64,000 bases of DNA. It comes from Ahaetulla prasina (taxonomy: Eukaryota; Chordata; Lepidosauria; Squamata; Colubridae). Shown piece after piece: positions 23,640-36,589 of this stretch. The DNA lies in contig NC_080541.1 in assembly GCF_028640845.1 (NCBI RefSeq), positions 29,840,435 to 29,904,434 on the forward strand, read 5' to 3'. Each line of letters begins with the position of its first letter. Position 1 is the stretch's first letter. The notes beneath the pieces are model-generated. The model did not search any database, was not told the DNA's origin, and worked only from the letters and a program-made list of their open reading frames with translations. The translations under genes were made by a program, and so were the position numbers.

Positions 23640-24780
23640 AGCTTTCTCTACTTGTGACACTCATTCATGAATTTATACATTGTCTGCATACAGTGGTATA
23701 TGTACATTTACATCCCCAACCAATATACCATGAACATTTTAATTCATTAATCTATAAATATGTTAAGCAACCACAGAGACATCAAACAAACTTCCCTTCT
23801 TCCCTGATCAGTGTTAACATTCGTTATGCATTCTATTTATTCCCAAACATCAGAATTTTGACAAACACTTCCCTAGCATGCTTAATAAATGAATCACTCT
23901 GCAATTTATCTTTCCCTTTGATTTATGGAACAATAATAGCATTCTCCCAATACACAGTAATGGATTTAGGAAAGTTAAAGAAATCCAGAAGCAAACCACT
24001 GCAGTATTTTAACTTTCCCCCAGCTAAACAAGTCATGCAAATAGTTTTTAACCATGTTACAGAATTTATAACTTACAACATTCCTTTCAATGACAATCAT
24101 CGACATATCATAATCATCATTCCCATGCAAATCTCTAAAATATTCCTGTCAGATTTCTCTTATTTCAGCTTCAATCCAATAATTTTACCACTTTTACTTT
24201 TAGATTTATTCATTATGCAAAAGGCTTCCCAGTTATCTCTTTTCAACCATTTCAAAAATATTTTTATTTCAACTTTTTCTGTATCTCTTTTTTATCTTAG
24301 CCATTCCTTGCTCTCTTTGAACTACATTTTATGCAATTACCTTTTCCTTATACACTTTATATAGCACTGTTTATCATTTCTATCAACTATTTTATAAGCA
24401 TTTTTCTTCATCTACAGCCTTTTCACTTTATATCTTTACTATCGTTTTAATGCTTCCAATTAGAATAACTTCAAATACTTCTGTGTCATTCCATAACATT
24501 CTTTCAAACAATTCCCATACCCTTTTCTTATATTCATTCTCCGTTCAGTCTGTTAAAAAATTGATCATTCTTTTAATATTTTTTTCATGTAATACTTGTA
24601 ATTCCTTTTCTCATCATTGTTCTACTTTAGCTTCCTTCACTAGTTTACTTTTTTCCATATCCATTTCTAAGATGTATTCTTGATGCTATGAAAAAAATAG
24701 TCTGCTCTTCTTTCGTAGTCTTTCATTTCTTCTGCAAATTTTAGTAATTCTAGGTTTCATCATGAACAATCAAGTCAATC
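23640..24780 (-). mobile_element. Decayed LINE reverse transcriptase
   Basis: The longest plus-strand open frame (236 codons from 23654) is probably an antisense shadow. On the minus strand near 23830-23960 the readings WENAIIVP, IKGKDK, HLLSMLGK and VFVKIL follow the non-LTR order W..A.IVP..KGKGDK...YRGISLLS..GKVF.KIL across two frames. Near 23690-23790 CLMSLWLLNIFID and GDVNVHIPLYADN match motifs B and C, with the second aspartate of the catalytic pair changed to Asn. The spacing between these motifs is too short, implying an internal deletion. The LINE clade was not determined. Confidence 0.5.
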
Positions 24781-26215
24781 ATGCAAACTTAAGCCACCCA
24801 ACTCCAAAGGAGTCTTTACCCCAACCTATGGTTCCATGTGCAGGAGCTATGCCCATACACTGTGTGCTTAATTCTGCTGAACTAAGAAATAAAGAATTAT
24901 GCAGGGTTCTATTGTGAATTCAATTCCTTCAAAACCATTTCTTCCTATTTTATAATATAGTTTTGGACTTCCCAATCTTCCATCATATTCTGACAATATT
25001 CCATAGAAATCTATGGTAATGTCAAGAAGAAATATTGTGACCTTATTAATGAATTTTATTGCTTTGTCTTTTTGATTGTTAAGAAAACAACGTTCTGTTT
25101 TCACATTCCGGAGAAAAAGCCAGTTTTACCTTGAATAAATTATGAATTGATGTAATCTGAACTAATATAAGAACCAAAGCACAAATGTTCTTTGGCTTTT
25201 GAGCTTCTGAAAATATTGCAGTGCAATTTTCGGATCAAACAAAAAATAAATATGGATATAACATTGACATTTATACATAAAATGTATACATTAGAGAAAA
25301 TATGTACATGACATAGACTGAAGAAAAATGTTTCCACAATGTATTTGCATATAAATTCCATAGGAATTTTCATGCAGTTTTAATGCGGAAAATGTGAATG
25401 AAACAGAACAGAAATATTTGAAAAGGACAAGCATTGTAGAAATTGAAACAAAGATTTGTCTATATCTTTTTCTAGCCATATTGGACAGGGGGTTGGCTTT
25501 CTTATCAAGTGAATAGTAATAATGCAAATGTGATTGCAGAACATTTTAACTTAAGTGCTCTTTAATTAGTCAAAAGTTTGCAGTACAACATGTTCTAATT
25601 TTACCTGACTTAATATTTTAAGATAAAGCGAAATAAGTGAAACAAAATCTAACTTAGGAATTTTTAACTCTGAACTTATGGTTTTCAGGGAAACATTCTG
25701 GGAGTGTTTTCATGGCATGACTGATCCATATTGCTAGGCCCCAGTTAACAGATTCACTTCCATGTACTGCATATCAATTCATCATTGGTAACCCAGGGTA
25801 ACAACCATTATGTTAGGCTTCCCGGCCACATTTCCTAGTCTATTTATCAGAGCAAATCTACAATGAAATTGGTGATACCATAGATAAAATAAATCCTGAA
25901 TAGTATGGATGTTGCATCAGGTAAATCTTAATCCCTTTCTGAATCTTTTTACAGTATCTGAGATACATCTTAAAAAGATAAGGTCTCACTTGAGCTGATG
26001 TTAATTTATTGGCAACAATATGGAAAAGTGTTGGTATAAACTTCTGGACTTTATTTTATTCTCAAGTTTACTCTATAGCCCTGTAATTTCCTTTTGATCT
26101 CACATCCATCTATTCATTAGTTACATCTGAAAAGGCAAAGATAAGTATACTGATCTTGAGTACAAGTATTTGATTTAAAATTCAAGGCCACATCTTAAAA
26201 TCTTCAGTAGGAAAT
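24781..26215. other. Intron, no gene seen
   Basis: AT-rich intronic sequence. Short open frames show no family resemblance. Confidence 0.5.
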
Positions 26216-26310
26216 TTAATTTAATTTATATCCCACCTTTATTATTTTTATAAATAATTCAAAGTGGAGAACATATTCAACACACCTTACTCCTCCTCCT
26301 GCTTTCTTTG
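26216..26310 (+). repeat. Partial SINE/LINE-tail-like repeat
   Basis: TTTATATCCCACCTTTATTA and AATTCAAAGTGGAGAACATA resemble the first part of the repeat at 43983-44215. The rest is missing. Confidence 0.45.
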
Positions 26311-26400
26311 AATCTGGGAAATTTAATATAAATTTGTAGGATGAAGTATAATGTTTTGATGTTATACTGAAGCATACACATTTTTATGTTATATATTAGA

Positions 26401-26468
26401 GCATACAAATTTTCGAGGGGATTGGTGACTATTTCTATTGATCACCAATCGCCCCAAAATTTATATGC
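26401..26468. repeat. Imperfect palindrome
   Basis: The arm at 26401-26428 pairs with 26442-26468 (GGGGATTGGTGA against TCACCAATCGCCCC and outward) around a 13-nt loop, with a few mismatches. Its origin is unknown. It may be the remnant of a small MITE. Confidence 0.7.
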
Positions 26469-29400
26469 TTTAATGCACTATTGACAAAATTAGGGAGGGA
26501 GGGAAGAAAGAAAGAAAGTGTAGAGATATGAAAGATGAAATATGAGAGATGTATTGACAAAGATCACCAGACAAATTAAAAACAAAATAGAACAGTAGAA
26601 GAGACAGACCTGGGTTTCTTCTCCGTGATGAGTCCACTTCTTCTGTTACCACATCGTGCAATGGACAGACAGAGACACAAAGAAGATGGACGTGAGTGGA
26701 TGTACTCAGAAGGTAAAACCTGACACTGAGGGAAAGGGCCACAATTGTTTGACAAAGAAACCTGTAGTGCATAGTCAGTCAACGGGAAAAAGAAAAGACA
26801 GCAAATACTAAAAGGAGTAATTTATCCATTTGAACAAGAAAGGATCAGAAAAGGATCAGAAAAATAAGTTAGTGATCTTTTTAAAAAAATGTTTCATCTA
26901 TCTTTCTATTCTATGTTCTGTTTTCCTACGCCTAGAAATAACAAGAAGCATTTTCTAGAAAATTTAGTTTTGCTCAAGGATATTCAGCTTAAACATTTTG
27001 AGATAAAGTTAAAGAGGAAACCTAACATACTGCTATATTAATTACTCTAAATTTTTAAATAAGTTTTGGTGTAAGACAAATAAAAATAATTCTTTCTAGA
27101 TGGTCCACTATAATGAACATTTGTAAATAAATGTGTGAGATTGCAACATAAGGTATATTAAAAGTGACTATTTGGTTTGACCTAAGTTGGTTTTACACTA
27201 ATAATGAACTCATGACATCCAACTGAATACTTCTTTCACAATATTGTAGTACTTCACTCAAGTATTTTATATTTCATTTATAGATCAAGTAATTAACAGA
27301 AACAAATTTAAGCAGAGTATTGTCAAATACATTACATTAAAATTTATCCTACAAGCCTGTATACTTAAAAAGCAATATTGTTTCTCTGGGAACATTTTCA
27401 GTTTCTTTTATAGGGGTCTACAAACCTCTTAGCATAATTTTGAAGCTTTGAATCCATTCTAATTCACAACTTTCCTATCTAGACTATCACTTTCTGAAGT
27501 AATTGAATCTTCAATAGGCACAGTGAACTTTCACTGGTGGACTAGATTTTCTGTTAAAGGAAACTAAATTCTGGCACCAGGAATCTGGATTATAGGAAAC
27601 ACTATAATACTGCAAAATACAAATAACATCTTCCTTCAATCTAGGGATAGAGTAAACTAGATTAAATTACACATTTCACTAAATATGAATTGATGCTATG
27701 TGTTACAATTGATTGTTAAATCCAAAATGCTAATTTACTATTATACTGTAATCTCTGCTGTTTAAACTATTAAAATATTAAAGTGATTTTATTTTATTTC
27801 ATCTTAAGAACTTTATGGATTGTATCCATTTTAGAGACTCTGAGCATATTGGGTAAAATATAAGTAATTGAATAAATAAAAATAGGTAAGTATGAAAGTA
27901 AGCATGTCCAATATGTCATCCAAAGAAACATGATGTTCAAAGTGTGATCTTGCATTTATAAAAGTCTTAAAATATTGGGAGCTATTTGAAGGTCAAACTA
28001 GGACAAAGCATCCTTTGTAATACAACCCTCTGGGTTCAGTGGGATTACTGCCAGTAATACAGTGCAATGTCTTTTTCATTCAGTATTATTAAAATGTACA
28101 ACATTTAAATATACAGTCAACATTTTAATTATGACAATAACTTATTCTTACCAAAGCTTAGTAAACTTAGTAAAGCTTTAGTAAAATACTATTCATAAAA
28201 ATCAGTTGGCTTCTCATTTATTTATTTAATTAGTTTATAAGTCACCTGACCGCAAGCAACTGAAGATAACATATAAAAATTTAAAAACGAGTCATAAAAA
28301 TTATACTGAAAGAAACCACAACTCTTTCTATGGAAACATTTCTGAATATCAAAGTCACAAATGAACAGAATGTTATATATATTCTTATAGATACTATATA
28401 TCAGCCCTTTGTAGATATTCAAACTGAAGATAAAGAAAACATAGAGAAAGAATCAACTCCAATCTTTAAAATCATCCTCAGTCATTGAAATTTATCAAGA
28501 GGATATTAACCATAAAAAAGTCAAACTCCATTTTTACATTAGAAGATGGCCCAGTGTAAATCTAGAAATAATCATCCCACAAAGGAGGAAAATATTTTAA
28601 TGTAGTATTTCTTTTTTAAACCTTCTATCAAAATACATCAATAATGCATAGAAAAACGTATCTGGAATAAAGAAATACAAAAATCATTTAGTGTTCCTTT
28701 TAAAGAAATGCAACTCCATTGTGCTATAATAAATAGCTCCACCTAAAACTTCCCATGTGTTGTTTTAGGCATGTTATAGATACTGAGGACAAAGAGAAGT
28801 GCCAGAGCTGAAAAAGTAAGCAAGGAATTGAGAGAAAATACTGCTTCCCAATTAGAATACTTTTTGGAAAGAACAATTTCCTCTTCATCAATAAAATATA
28901 ATCTGAAGGAAGAGAAAGAAAGTACTTTCTCTTCATAATTCATTAAGAAATTTAGGATTCACTTCCTTAGCAGGAAAAATAAGACATATAACTTACTGCT
29001 TCTATCAGTACCTTTCTTTACATGTGCTTTTAGGATGCTCAAAATTCAACTTTCAAGTACAACAATGGCAGTTTTCTAAGGATTCAAAGTTCTAATTTAT
29101 TATTTTTTCCTTTGTTATTTTCCTTTCTTGTTAAGGACAAATCTTCTAGATGAATCTCATAATCTACTTAGTTCTTTCATCTTCTCTTAATTATTCCTCC
29201 CCCTTGCATTTAATTTTCCCTTCCACCACTCTGACTGTCTTCTTCTATCTCTGTCAAATAACCTTACTGTATTCCCTTTTCCCAATGTGAAAATGTACCA
29301 GTCAATCCTTTCAAAATGGCTTTGATCATTCAGGAAACTTCCACACATTTGAATTCTGATTTTCAGGCGTACATGTTATGACAAAAGGAATGAGCTCAAT

Positions 29401-30300
29401 ATCTAATTTATGCCAAGCACTTTTTCTATTTGATCTGCATTCTAACACAAAATTTCTGCTACTCTAAAAAAGAAACTGCCACATGAGTAATCTAAATCTA
29501 CATACTAAAAAATAAACAAATGAACCACAAATTTAGAAAAAAATTACACACACACTGATTACAAAAGCATGAAATGCAACAATTTTATAGTATCATGCTT
29601 TCAGATGGTTTCCAAACCCTGACAAACCTGGCGGGGTATGATGTTTCTTTGTCAGAAATGATTTCTCATCAGTTACTGTATCATTCACCTTTTTCTGCTG
29701 GTCTTCCCATGTAACTTCTAGCGTAAATCAAAAGAAACCAGAACTTGTCAGAAGGATTAAGCAATTTCTACAAGATACCTGTCATTATTTGATGCACTTT
29801 ATTATTGAATAGTACATAGTTACTGGCAGGATCAATTTATGTTCTATTCTTTATTCATTGGTTATATGGGATTTGCAAAGATTTAAGCACATTTAGCTTG
29901 GAATTTATTATTGTACACATACTCTATATGAATACCCCATATGATATAAACAATACTATTTTTGAAAAGCAGCCTTTCAAATTAATAGATTCTAATACTT
30001 TTACTCTGTGCTGATACATCTGTTATTGGAAGAGATTACAAGCTTAAATTTGTCAGAAGAAAGTGAACAGAGAAAATAGTAGAAATTGGAGGCTAAGATA
30101 GAAAGTAGGCAATCCATACACTTCATTAGCAGTTAAATCAGCTTAAATAGCACAAGTTTAATTTAAATTGTTTCCTAAACCGTGCCCAAATATTCAGAAG
30201 AAATGTTTTAAAATAGGTGTAAAATATAAAAGATGGCACATATTATATAAGGTTAATATACTGCCAGGTAATAATTTAAATAATTAAGAATTATTTTACA
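26469..30300. other. Intron, no gene seen
   Basis: AT-rich intron. One higher-complexity island at 26580-26780 was examined as a possible exon and set aside. No recognisable repeats otherwise. Confidence 0.5.
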
Positions 30301-30304
30301 ATAT

Positions 30305-30472
30305 AGTAATAGCAATAGCACTTGGACTTAAATACCGCTTCAGAGTGCTTTTACAGCCCCCTCTAAGCGGTTATAGAGTCAACATATTGCCCCCAACAAT
30401 CTGGGCCCTCATTTTACCAGCCTCGGGAAGATGGAAGGCTGAGTCAACCTTGAGCCGGTGAGAATTGAATCA
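30305..30472 (-). mobile_element. tRNA-derived SINE, partial
   Basis: Shares AACAATCTGGGCCCTCATTT, GGAAGGCTGAGTCAACCTTGAG and the CTTTTACAGCCCC...CTAAGCGG tail with copies at 31644 and 51384. Minus orientation; the tRNA-like head is truncated at about 30472. Confidence 0.75.
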
Positions 30473-31643
30473 TGCTTCCAACATTTTAATGTTATTTTAT
30501 GAGTATGCTAATACTTTTTTTATTTTTATTTTTAAAAATGAGCAGAACATTTTGTTTTCAATAATATAAAAATATGTACTTAACAAAACAAAAAACTTAT
30601 CCATGTTTTGGGTAATAATATTACAAATTAATGAAACCATTTAAACAACCATACAATAATCTATCAGCTTCCATGAGACTATTTTTGCATAATTTATTAT
30701 ATAATGATTTATATATATTTATAATATAGTAAATAATCATCAATAATCCATTTATTATACAGTAATACATACTTCTCTTTCATACTTATAATTATCAAAC
30801 CCTGGTTAAGGTACTTCTACATATTCCAGGTACTTAAATTCAGTACCTGAATTAATACCTTAATGAATATTAAGGTTCTTAAAACAAGACACACAAATAC
30901 ACACTAATACATAAAAAGGGTGTTTGCTTCACTGATTATTTTGAATTCTAATATTTTGAAGGAACCTTTCTGTGTGCAATCTATAATTTTAGATACTTCT
31001 GTCACATTCTCTTTTATTCACATTGTTTTTATGATCTTTCTCACTGAGTTGCGTCAGACCATTTTATTTACCTTTTTTGCATCTTTCTAGCTATCATTTT
31101 TGACATGCAGAAATCTGAAATCGTCATAGTGTTCCAAATATTCATTAACCATTTATACAAAACTAGCAGTTTTATTATTTTCTTTCCAGTTGATTTGCAA
31201 CACAGAATTTTCTTTTTTTTTTAGCAACCACACATTGTGACATTTTGCTATAAAGTGTTTCAGCAGTAGCATACATTTCCAATTCTGCAAAACTAGTACC
31301 ATTCAACATAGACTTTCTGAAATGTCAAGAAGAAGCAATTAACAAATACATGCTTTGCTTCAGAATTCAGAATACTAGAACATTAATAAAATCTATGAAT
31401 ATGAAAACAGTATTATTAGCAGCATTTCTTTACAAGTTTGACATTAAAATGAGGTGCTTAGAAGGCAACGTGACTGCAAAATTGAACATAGGTTACATAC
31501 TTACTTAGGGCCTCCCTATGAACCCTTTTTGTGCTCACAAATAATAGAATCAATAAAAAACAAAAGACTGAACTTATAATAAAAGTTTGATAATACCAAA
31601 GAGATCTATTATATGGGAAAAAAAGAATTTTCTTGTATTTTCT
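30473..31643. other. Intron, no gene seen
   Basis: Very AT-rich, with short simple-sequence stretches. No gene signal. Confidence 0.5.
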
Positions 31644-31890
31644 TAGTAATAGCAGAGCATTAGAATTTAGGCTATATATCGCTCCCAGTGCTTTATAGCA
31701 TTCTATGGGAAATTTACAATGTAAGCATTATTTGCATATTGTCCCCAACAATCTAAGGTCCTCATTTTACCGACCTCAGAAGGATGGAAGGCTCAGTCAA
31801 CCTTGAGGCCTGTCAGGATCGAATTCCAGGCTCTGGGCAGAGTTCACCTGCAATACTGCAATTTAACCACTGCACCATCAATGCTCCTTT
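31644..31890 (-). mobile_element. tRNA-derived SINE
   Basis: More complete copy of the same SINE. Read on the minus strand, the head has an A-box-like TGGTGCAGTGG and a B-box-like GAATTCGATCCT, as expected for a pol III promoter. The conserved GTTGACTGAGCC core and the tail follow. Confidence 0.75.
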
Positions 31891-32069
31891 AATGTTACTT
31901 TGCAAAGTTCATATGCATAATACTTCAACAGTGCACTGCATTCAGCAAGTGGCAATATTGATATTATTATGGTACCATCCAAACACTTGTCTCAGATATT
32001 AGGAATGAAAAACATCAGCATATCTATTAAACTGATTTCTAAAAAATTAGCAAATATAACTCAGGTTAT

Positions 32070-32280
32070 ACTTTTTTATTTATTAGGATTATATCTGTTT
32101 TTTCTAGAGGAGCTCAGATTGATATGCATAGTATTCTTTCCTGTTTTTCAAATAAATAAGCCCTGTAGAGTGAACCAATAAGAGTAACTAGCCCAAAGCC
32201 ACTTAGTGACTTTGATATTGGTTCTCTCCAGGACCAATCCAACACCTGAATTGCTAAACCATTCTGGCTCTCTGTTAGGA
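32070..32280 (+). mobile_element. Degraded SINE-like repeat
   Basis: The order of motifs (ACTAGCCCAAAGCCACTTAG, then a short spacer ending CTAAACCATTCTGGCTCT) parallels the repeat at 43983-44215. Strongly decayed. Confidence 0.5.
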
Positions 32281-32809
32281 TTTCATGTGTTTCTGAGGTT
32301 ATTATATTCTTTCTTTCTTAAAATGCAATATATTGAATTACATGGCATGCTATACTTCAGTACTAAACAATACATCAAAAATAGAAAAGTACAGTACCAA
32401 TGAGTGATTGCCAATTATAGGTATCTTTAGAGCAATGTGCTCCAGGTTTAGAATTCTAATTCTAATAGTAATATAGCAATAGAACTAACCCTTTTACAAG
32501 TAACATATAGTTATGCTAGATATTTAAAGATTTAACAAAGTAATTATGGTGAGCAGCTTTAAAAGGCCACGCTTTTTACCTTACATTCACTATAAAGCTA
32601 AACTTAAATTTAGATAGAAAGATCTTTTGCATTTAGCATACTTCTTAATCCTTCAGTTGGTATATTTTCTAACTTTCCATGATTGATAAATAGTGTGCTG
32701 GAAAAGTACTGGGCATTAGCAAATTTATGACTAAATTTTGAGAAAAGAAGAAACTTTGAGAATGGCTTCCTTTAGTAATAGCTCTACTTAGGTAAACCCA
32801 TATAGTAAG
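32281..32809. other. Intron, nothing recognised
   Basis: AT-rich spacer between a SINE remnant and a hAT element. Confidence 0.5.
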
Positions 32810-32817
32810 CACTAAAG

Positions 32818-33398
32818 CAGTGGTTCTTAACCTGTGGTCCACAAACCACCCCCACCCACCCACCCCGGGAGCACAATGTCATCACTGGGGTTTGCAAAGG
32901 CTTGAAGAAATGTTATTATCAACTTCAAACTGAACATGGCAGCAACCATTTTTCTGTTCTTCAGTTGCCACACAGAGAGGGGAGCCGGAGAAGGAGGTTG
33001 TAATGCCTTATTAGGCATAACAGAGAATTTTCTCATGAGAATCAAGGTTATGTCTACTAGAAACAGGTAAGGTCAGGGAAGGAGTGAGTGCCTGAAGAGC
33101 CTGCCAATTAAACAAATTGGCCAACGTGGCCTGTGACATTTGGGGATGGGGTTATTTCCTATTTTAATTATACTGAAACCATGGGAAAGATTTAGAGTTG
33201 GGTTTCCTTTAGAGCTGTGCCAATATGATGTACTCAATAAAGATATTTGAAGAGGATTCTAGTATCAGAATTCTGATTTGCTTGGGTTCATTAGTTGGAG
33301 CCTTGACAGTTATGTTTTAAATCTTAAATCCTGGTGGTCTGTGGCCACGAAAGGTATTAAAAGGGGGTCCATGGTGAAGAAAAGGTTGAGAAACACTG
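32818..33398. mobile_element. hAT (Charlie-like) DNA transposon remnant
   Basis: Begins CAGTGGTTCTTAACCTGTGG and ends AAGGTTGAGAAACACTG, the classic hAT-Charlie terminal inverted repeat (CAGTGGTTCTCAACCT). Flanks are CACTAAAG (32810-32817) and CACTAAGC (33399-33406), an 8-bp duplication with decay. At 581 bp it is a non-autonomous deletion derivative without a transposase frame. Confidence 0.82.
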
Positions 33399-33406
33399 CA
33401 CTAAGC

Positions 33407-34195
33407 AATAAAGAAACATCAGGAAAAAATTAGGTTGGCCAGAGGAAGATCTTTCAGTTTAACAAATTCCTTGTAGAAATAAAAAATATTTAGATATTTT
33501 TGCAAAGGTTTTTGTTTTAGATATTTTATGAAAAATATAACTGATTATAATTCAACAGATTCCTATTATTTTCCTATAAATACACTGAATCTAAAAAGAG
33601 CAAATCAAAAATTATTGATACCTATCTTGTATATATGAATAGCTAATAAAAATGTCTTAAATAAAAAAGTAATAAAGCTTTATGAAAACTGCAGATATAA
33701 TAGTTACTATCTTTGCAAAAAAATGTTGGAGTGCATCTTCACATCTCCAAGAAGAATTCATTTATTCAGAATCCCAATAGAAAAGAGACCTGGTTATTCA
33801 CCATCTCATTATTCACTGTTGCTAAATATAACCTATTTGTATTATCATGGTAAATAGTTTCACTATACTGTATTTGCAGGTTACGGCATGTGATTCTGAA
33901 GTACCAGCCGTTTTGCACGCAGACAAAAAAAACTGCATCTGCGTCCAATCCATTTTTCTAGCAATCGGCAACATTTATGTATTCTTTATCCAAGAACAGG
34001 AGTGCAAAGATTCTGGGGTGCCCAAGATCTAACAGCCTCATTTCTGTTTTTTCTTTATATTGGGAGTGAGTGAGTGAGTGATATTTTTTTTAGTGGCTGA
34101 TTTTTTTGTGTGGTTTGTTTTTCAGTCAGTTTTCAAGGCTCCAGAGCTAAAGTCTAACTGCACATAACTGTACACTGAATGTAAGCCCCCCCCCA
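33407..34195. other. Intron, no clear gene
   Basis: AT-rich. A 61-codon open frame at 33847-34032 contains a complex stretch (HADKKNCICVQSIFL) that I could not place. There is a (GAGT)n run near 34065. Confidence 0.4.
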
Positions 34196-34519
34196 AAAAA
34201 ACAATGTCCACCTGTATGCCAGTCTCAGATAAATGAATTATTATTCATCTTCAATATTCCACTCATTGACTTAACTTCATCCCTACATAACTGGTTTCAC
34301 AAAGATGCCTCTTTTACAAAGAGAGGAAGTTTGCACAAATATTGGCTTTCAAGCACAGTATATGCTAGTATATTTGTTCCTGCTTCTCAGTGGACGCTCT
34401 TTGATTCAGTGGAATATCAAGAGCAGCAAGAACGGTTGATTCTGGGAGCAAGCAATGAGGAACTGCAGTATGTGGCAGCACAACAGCAATTGAGGAACGG
34501 AGTTGTTAAAAAAAAATGA
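34196..34519 (+). other. Open frame of unknown status
   Basis: About 107 codons stay open on the plus strand and end at TGA (34517-34519). The last third is polar and protein-like (DSVEYQEQQERLILGASNEE, then LQYVAAQQQLRNGVV). Just upstream of that part is a good plus-strand acceptor, TTGTTCCTGCTTCTCAG, ending at 34391. There is no ATG start, and no family was recognised. It could be an exon of an antisense transcript, a decayed pseudogene, or chance. Confidence 0.25.
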
Positions 34520-36200
34520 TCTGCTCTGGATATTAAAAAATGCTAGGTACACCATTGCTTTGATTACAATCTTATTTGTACATAATCACCTGAATTAGTG
34601 CCAACGGATAGCAGAAAATTAGATTTCATATCGAGGTTTAGAAAAAGGTATAAGTTGTCTTTTACAAATGATGGCATTGTGTCTTTTCCGCAATGTTCAC
34701 CTCAGTTGCCTTTACGTGAGTTTTACTAATATTCATGAACATGCTATAATTTTTTTCATTATAAGTAAGACCTGATTTTTTAGGATTGTGTGCATATATC
34801 ATGACAGAAATGGACATATATGCTACAGCAGAACAAAGCTAAAAAGCTAATAGCATAACAACTAATATGTAAATATATGGAGTATGCTTTCGGCATATAA
34901 ATAGCAGCTAAAGTAATATAAAATCATACTGAAAAACATCACGCACACGAACAACCAATCTAATCTTCGATCAAAATCGATTTAACCTACATTCTGTTTT
35001 CAACAGTATCCATTCCAGTGTTTCTATAACACATATAAACATGGCACGGCATGAAGGCATGTTGGTGCTGCTCTCCATTATTGTATGTAATCTGATTGTG
35101 AGTGCATCAGAGATGTAATTTCTTACTAGAAGTTTAATAAGGCAACACATACATGTATTTATTTACACAATCCATATTACATTATGTTGCAAGAAGAGAA
35201 TATATATCCTCAAAGAGTGGCTATTAATCAGTGGAGCTTCATCAGATTAGACTCTACAAATTCTAACTCACCAAACTAAAGACAGCATCTTTATAATAGT
35301 TTGTTAAATGTATCACAAAATTCAAGTTTTCACTGGCTGTTCCTAACTGCAAAAACAAAGAACTTTTCCAACCATGACCACAGAGTGCTAACAGTTTGAT
35401 ACATCACTATTTATAGCATTTTATTCCAAATACGAGAGAAAATTAAAACTGTTTTAACCAGAGATAAAATCAACAGTTAATTAATAGTTTAGATTTTTCT
35501 ATTCATTGGTATATCACAAACAATATCCAGTTTTTAACAGTTTCAATGGCATTCTTCAATTTTAACATCCAAAATATAAAAATAAATTAGCTAATTAAGT
35601 TATCACTGAATTTCAGTAGTAATTTTTAACAGAGTTGCTAATATTACTTTATGTATTTATTATTTATAATACAAGAAATATGTCTTCATTAAAATAGGTT
35701 GCAGAAACACAAATATTAGAAGCAGATGGATGGCTCCTAGCAACCCTCTTAATTTCCCCAAATATCTCTCCAATGGGTTGGGAAATCTTTGTTATCAGCT
35801 TTTGTGTCGTAGCAAGTATGTGGATGCAATATATACTTTATTTATTCCTTTAGTAAATTACCATATTTGCCAGAAATCAACATATTTATAATTGTAAATC
35901 AATCATTACAGCACTCATCAAAAATATCAACAAACGCCATTCAGTCTTCCATAATAACCTCAAACCATTTTAAAATGAAGTAATAAAAATAATTCTTATA
36001 GAATAGTCATTATTAAAAAGAAAAGTAATAAAATTAGTAATCATGGTATCATGTATTAATTATTGGACAACTCTCGAAATGCTCTACCTTTATTTACATC
36101 TAGCATGCTGTAACAGATGAAGGAAGTCTCATTTCCAAGAGTAACCTGATCCATGAGAAAGAGGCTACAACAGGAGAATGTCCCAAAGGACATTATTTTT
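34520..36200. other. Intron, no gene seen
   Basis: AT-rich. The stretch 34930-35120 is less AT-rich and could be a conserved non-coding element, but nothing was recognised. Confidence 0.45.
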
Positions 36201-36205
36201 CTTTG

Positions 36206-36334
36206 GAAGACGTTTTGCTTCTCATCCAAGAAGCTTCTTCAAGCTGAAAAAACTTCTTGGATGAGAAGCAAAATGTCTTCAAAAGAAAAAACAAGATAGC
36301 CCAGTTGCCTCCTGAAAAAGCACCTTTGGGACAA
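36206..36334. mobile_element. Penelope-like 3' end with inverted arm
   Basis: Arms at 36206-36241 and 36245-36280 form a 36-bp inverted repeat (GAAGACGTTTTGCTTCTCAT against ATGAGAAGCAAAATGTCTTC) with a 3-nt loop and few mismatches. The right arm continues into CCCAGTTGCCTCCTGAAAAA and GCACCTTTGGGACA, which I associate with the 3' end of vertebrate Penelope-like elements. An inverted partial copy is typical of how these elements insert. Confidence 0.55.
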
Positions 36335-36339
36335 CATTC

Positions 36340-36580
36340 ATTTTATTTTTATTTATTTGTCACAACATTATATACAGGAACATATATTGAAAGGAAACAA
36401 TAGGACAGGAATGGTAGGCACTTTTGCACGCCCCTTATAGTCCTCTTAGGAATGGGGTAAGGTCAATAGTAGACAGTTTTTGGTTAAAGCTTTTAGGAGT
36501 TGGAGAGGAGACCACTGAGTCAGGTAGTGTATTCCAAGCATTAACAACTCTGTTACTGAAGTCATATTTTCTGCAATCAG
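36340..36580 (-). mobile_element. LINE 3' fragment (snake type)
   Basis: The minus strand reads YDFSNRVVNAWNTLPDSVVS and FNQKLSTIDLTPF, the standard non-LTR ORF2 C terminus, followed toward 36340 by a 3' untranslated region. 5' truncated. Confidence 0.75.
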
Positions 36581-36589
36581 ACCTGAATG

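Noticed and set aside
23654..24364. 236-codon plus-strand ORF
   Set aside because: Low-G composition, no domain, and better explained as antisense to a decayed LINE.
26576..26782. Higher-complexity minus-strand frame with acceptor- and donor-like borders, a possible extra RIMS2 exon
   Set aside because: It lies between exons joined in phase 1, but the open reading would enter in phase 0 and leave in phase 2; the phase-1 reading hits a stop. No RIM resemblance.
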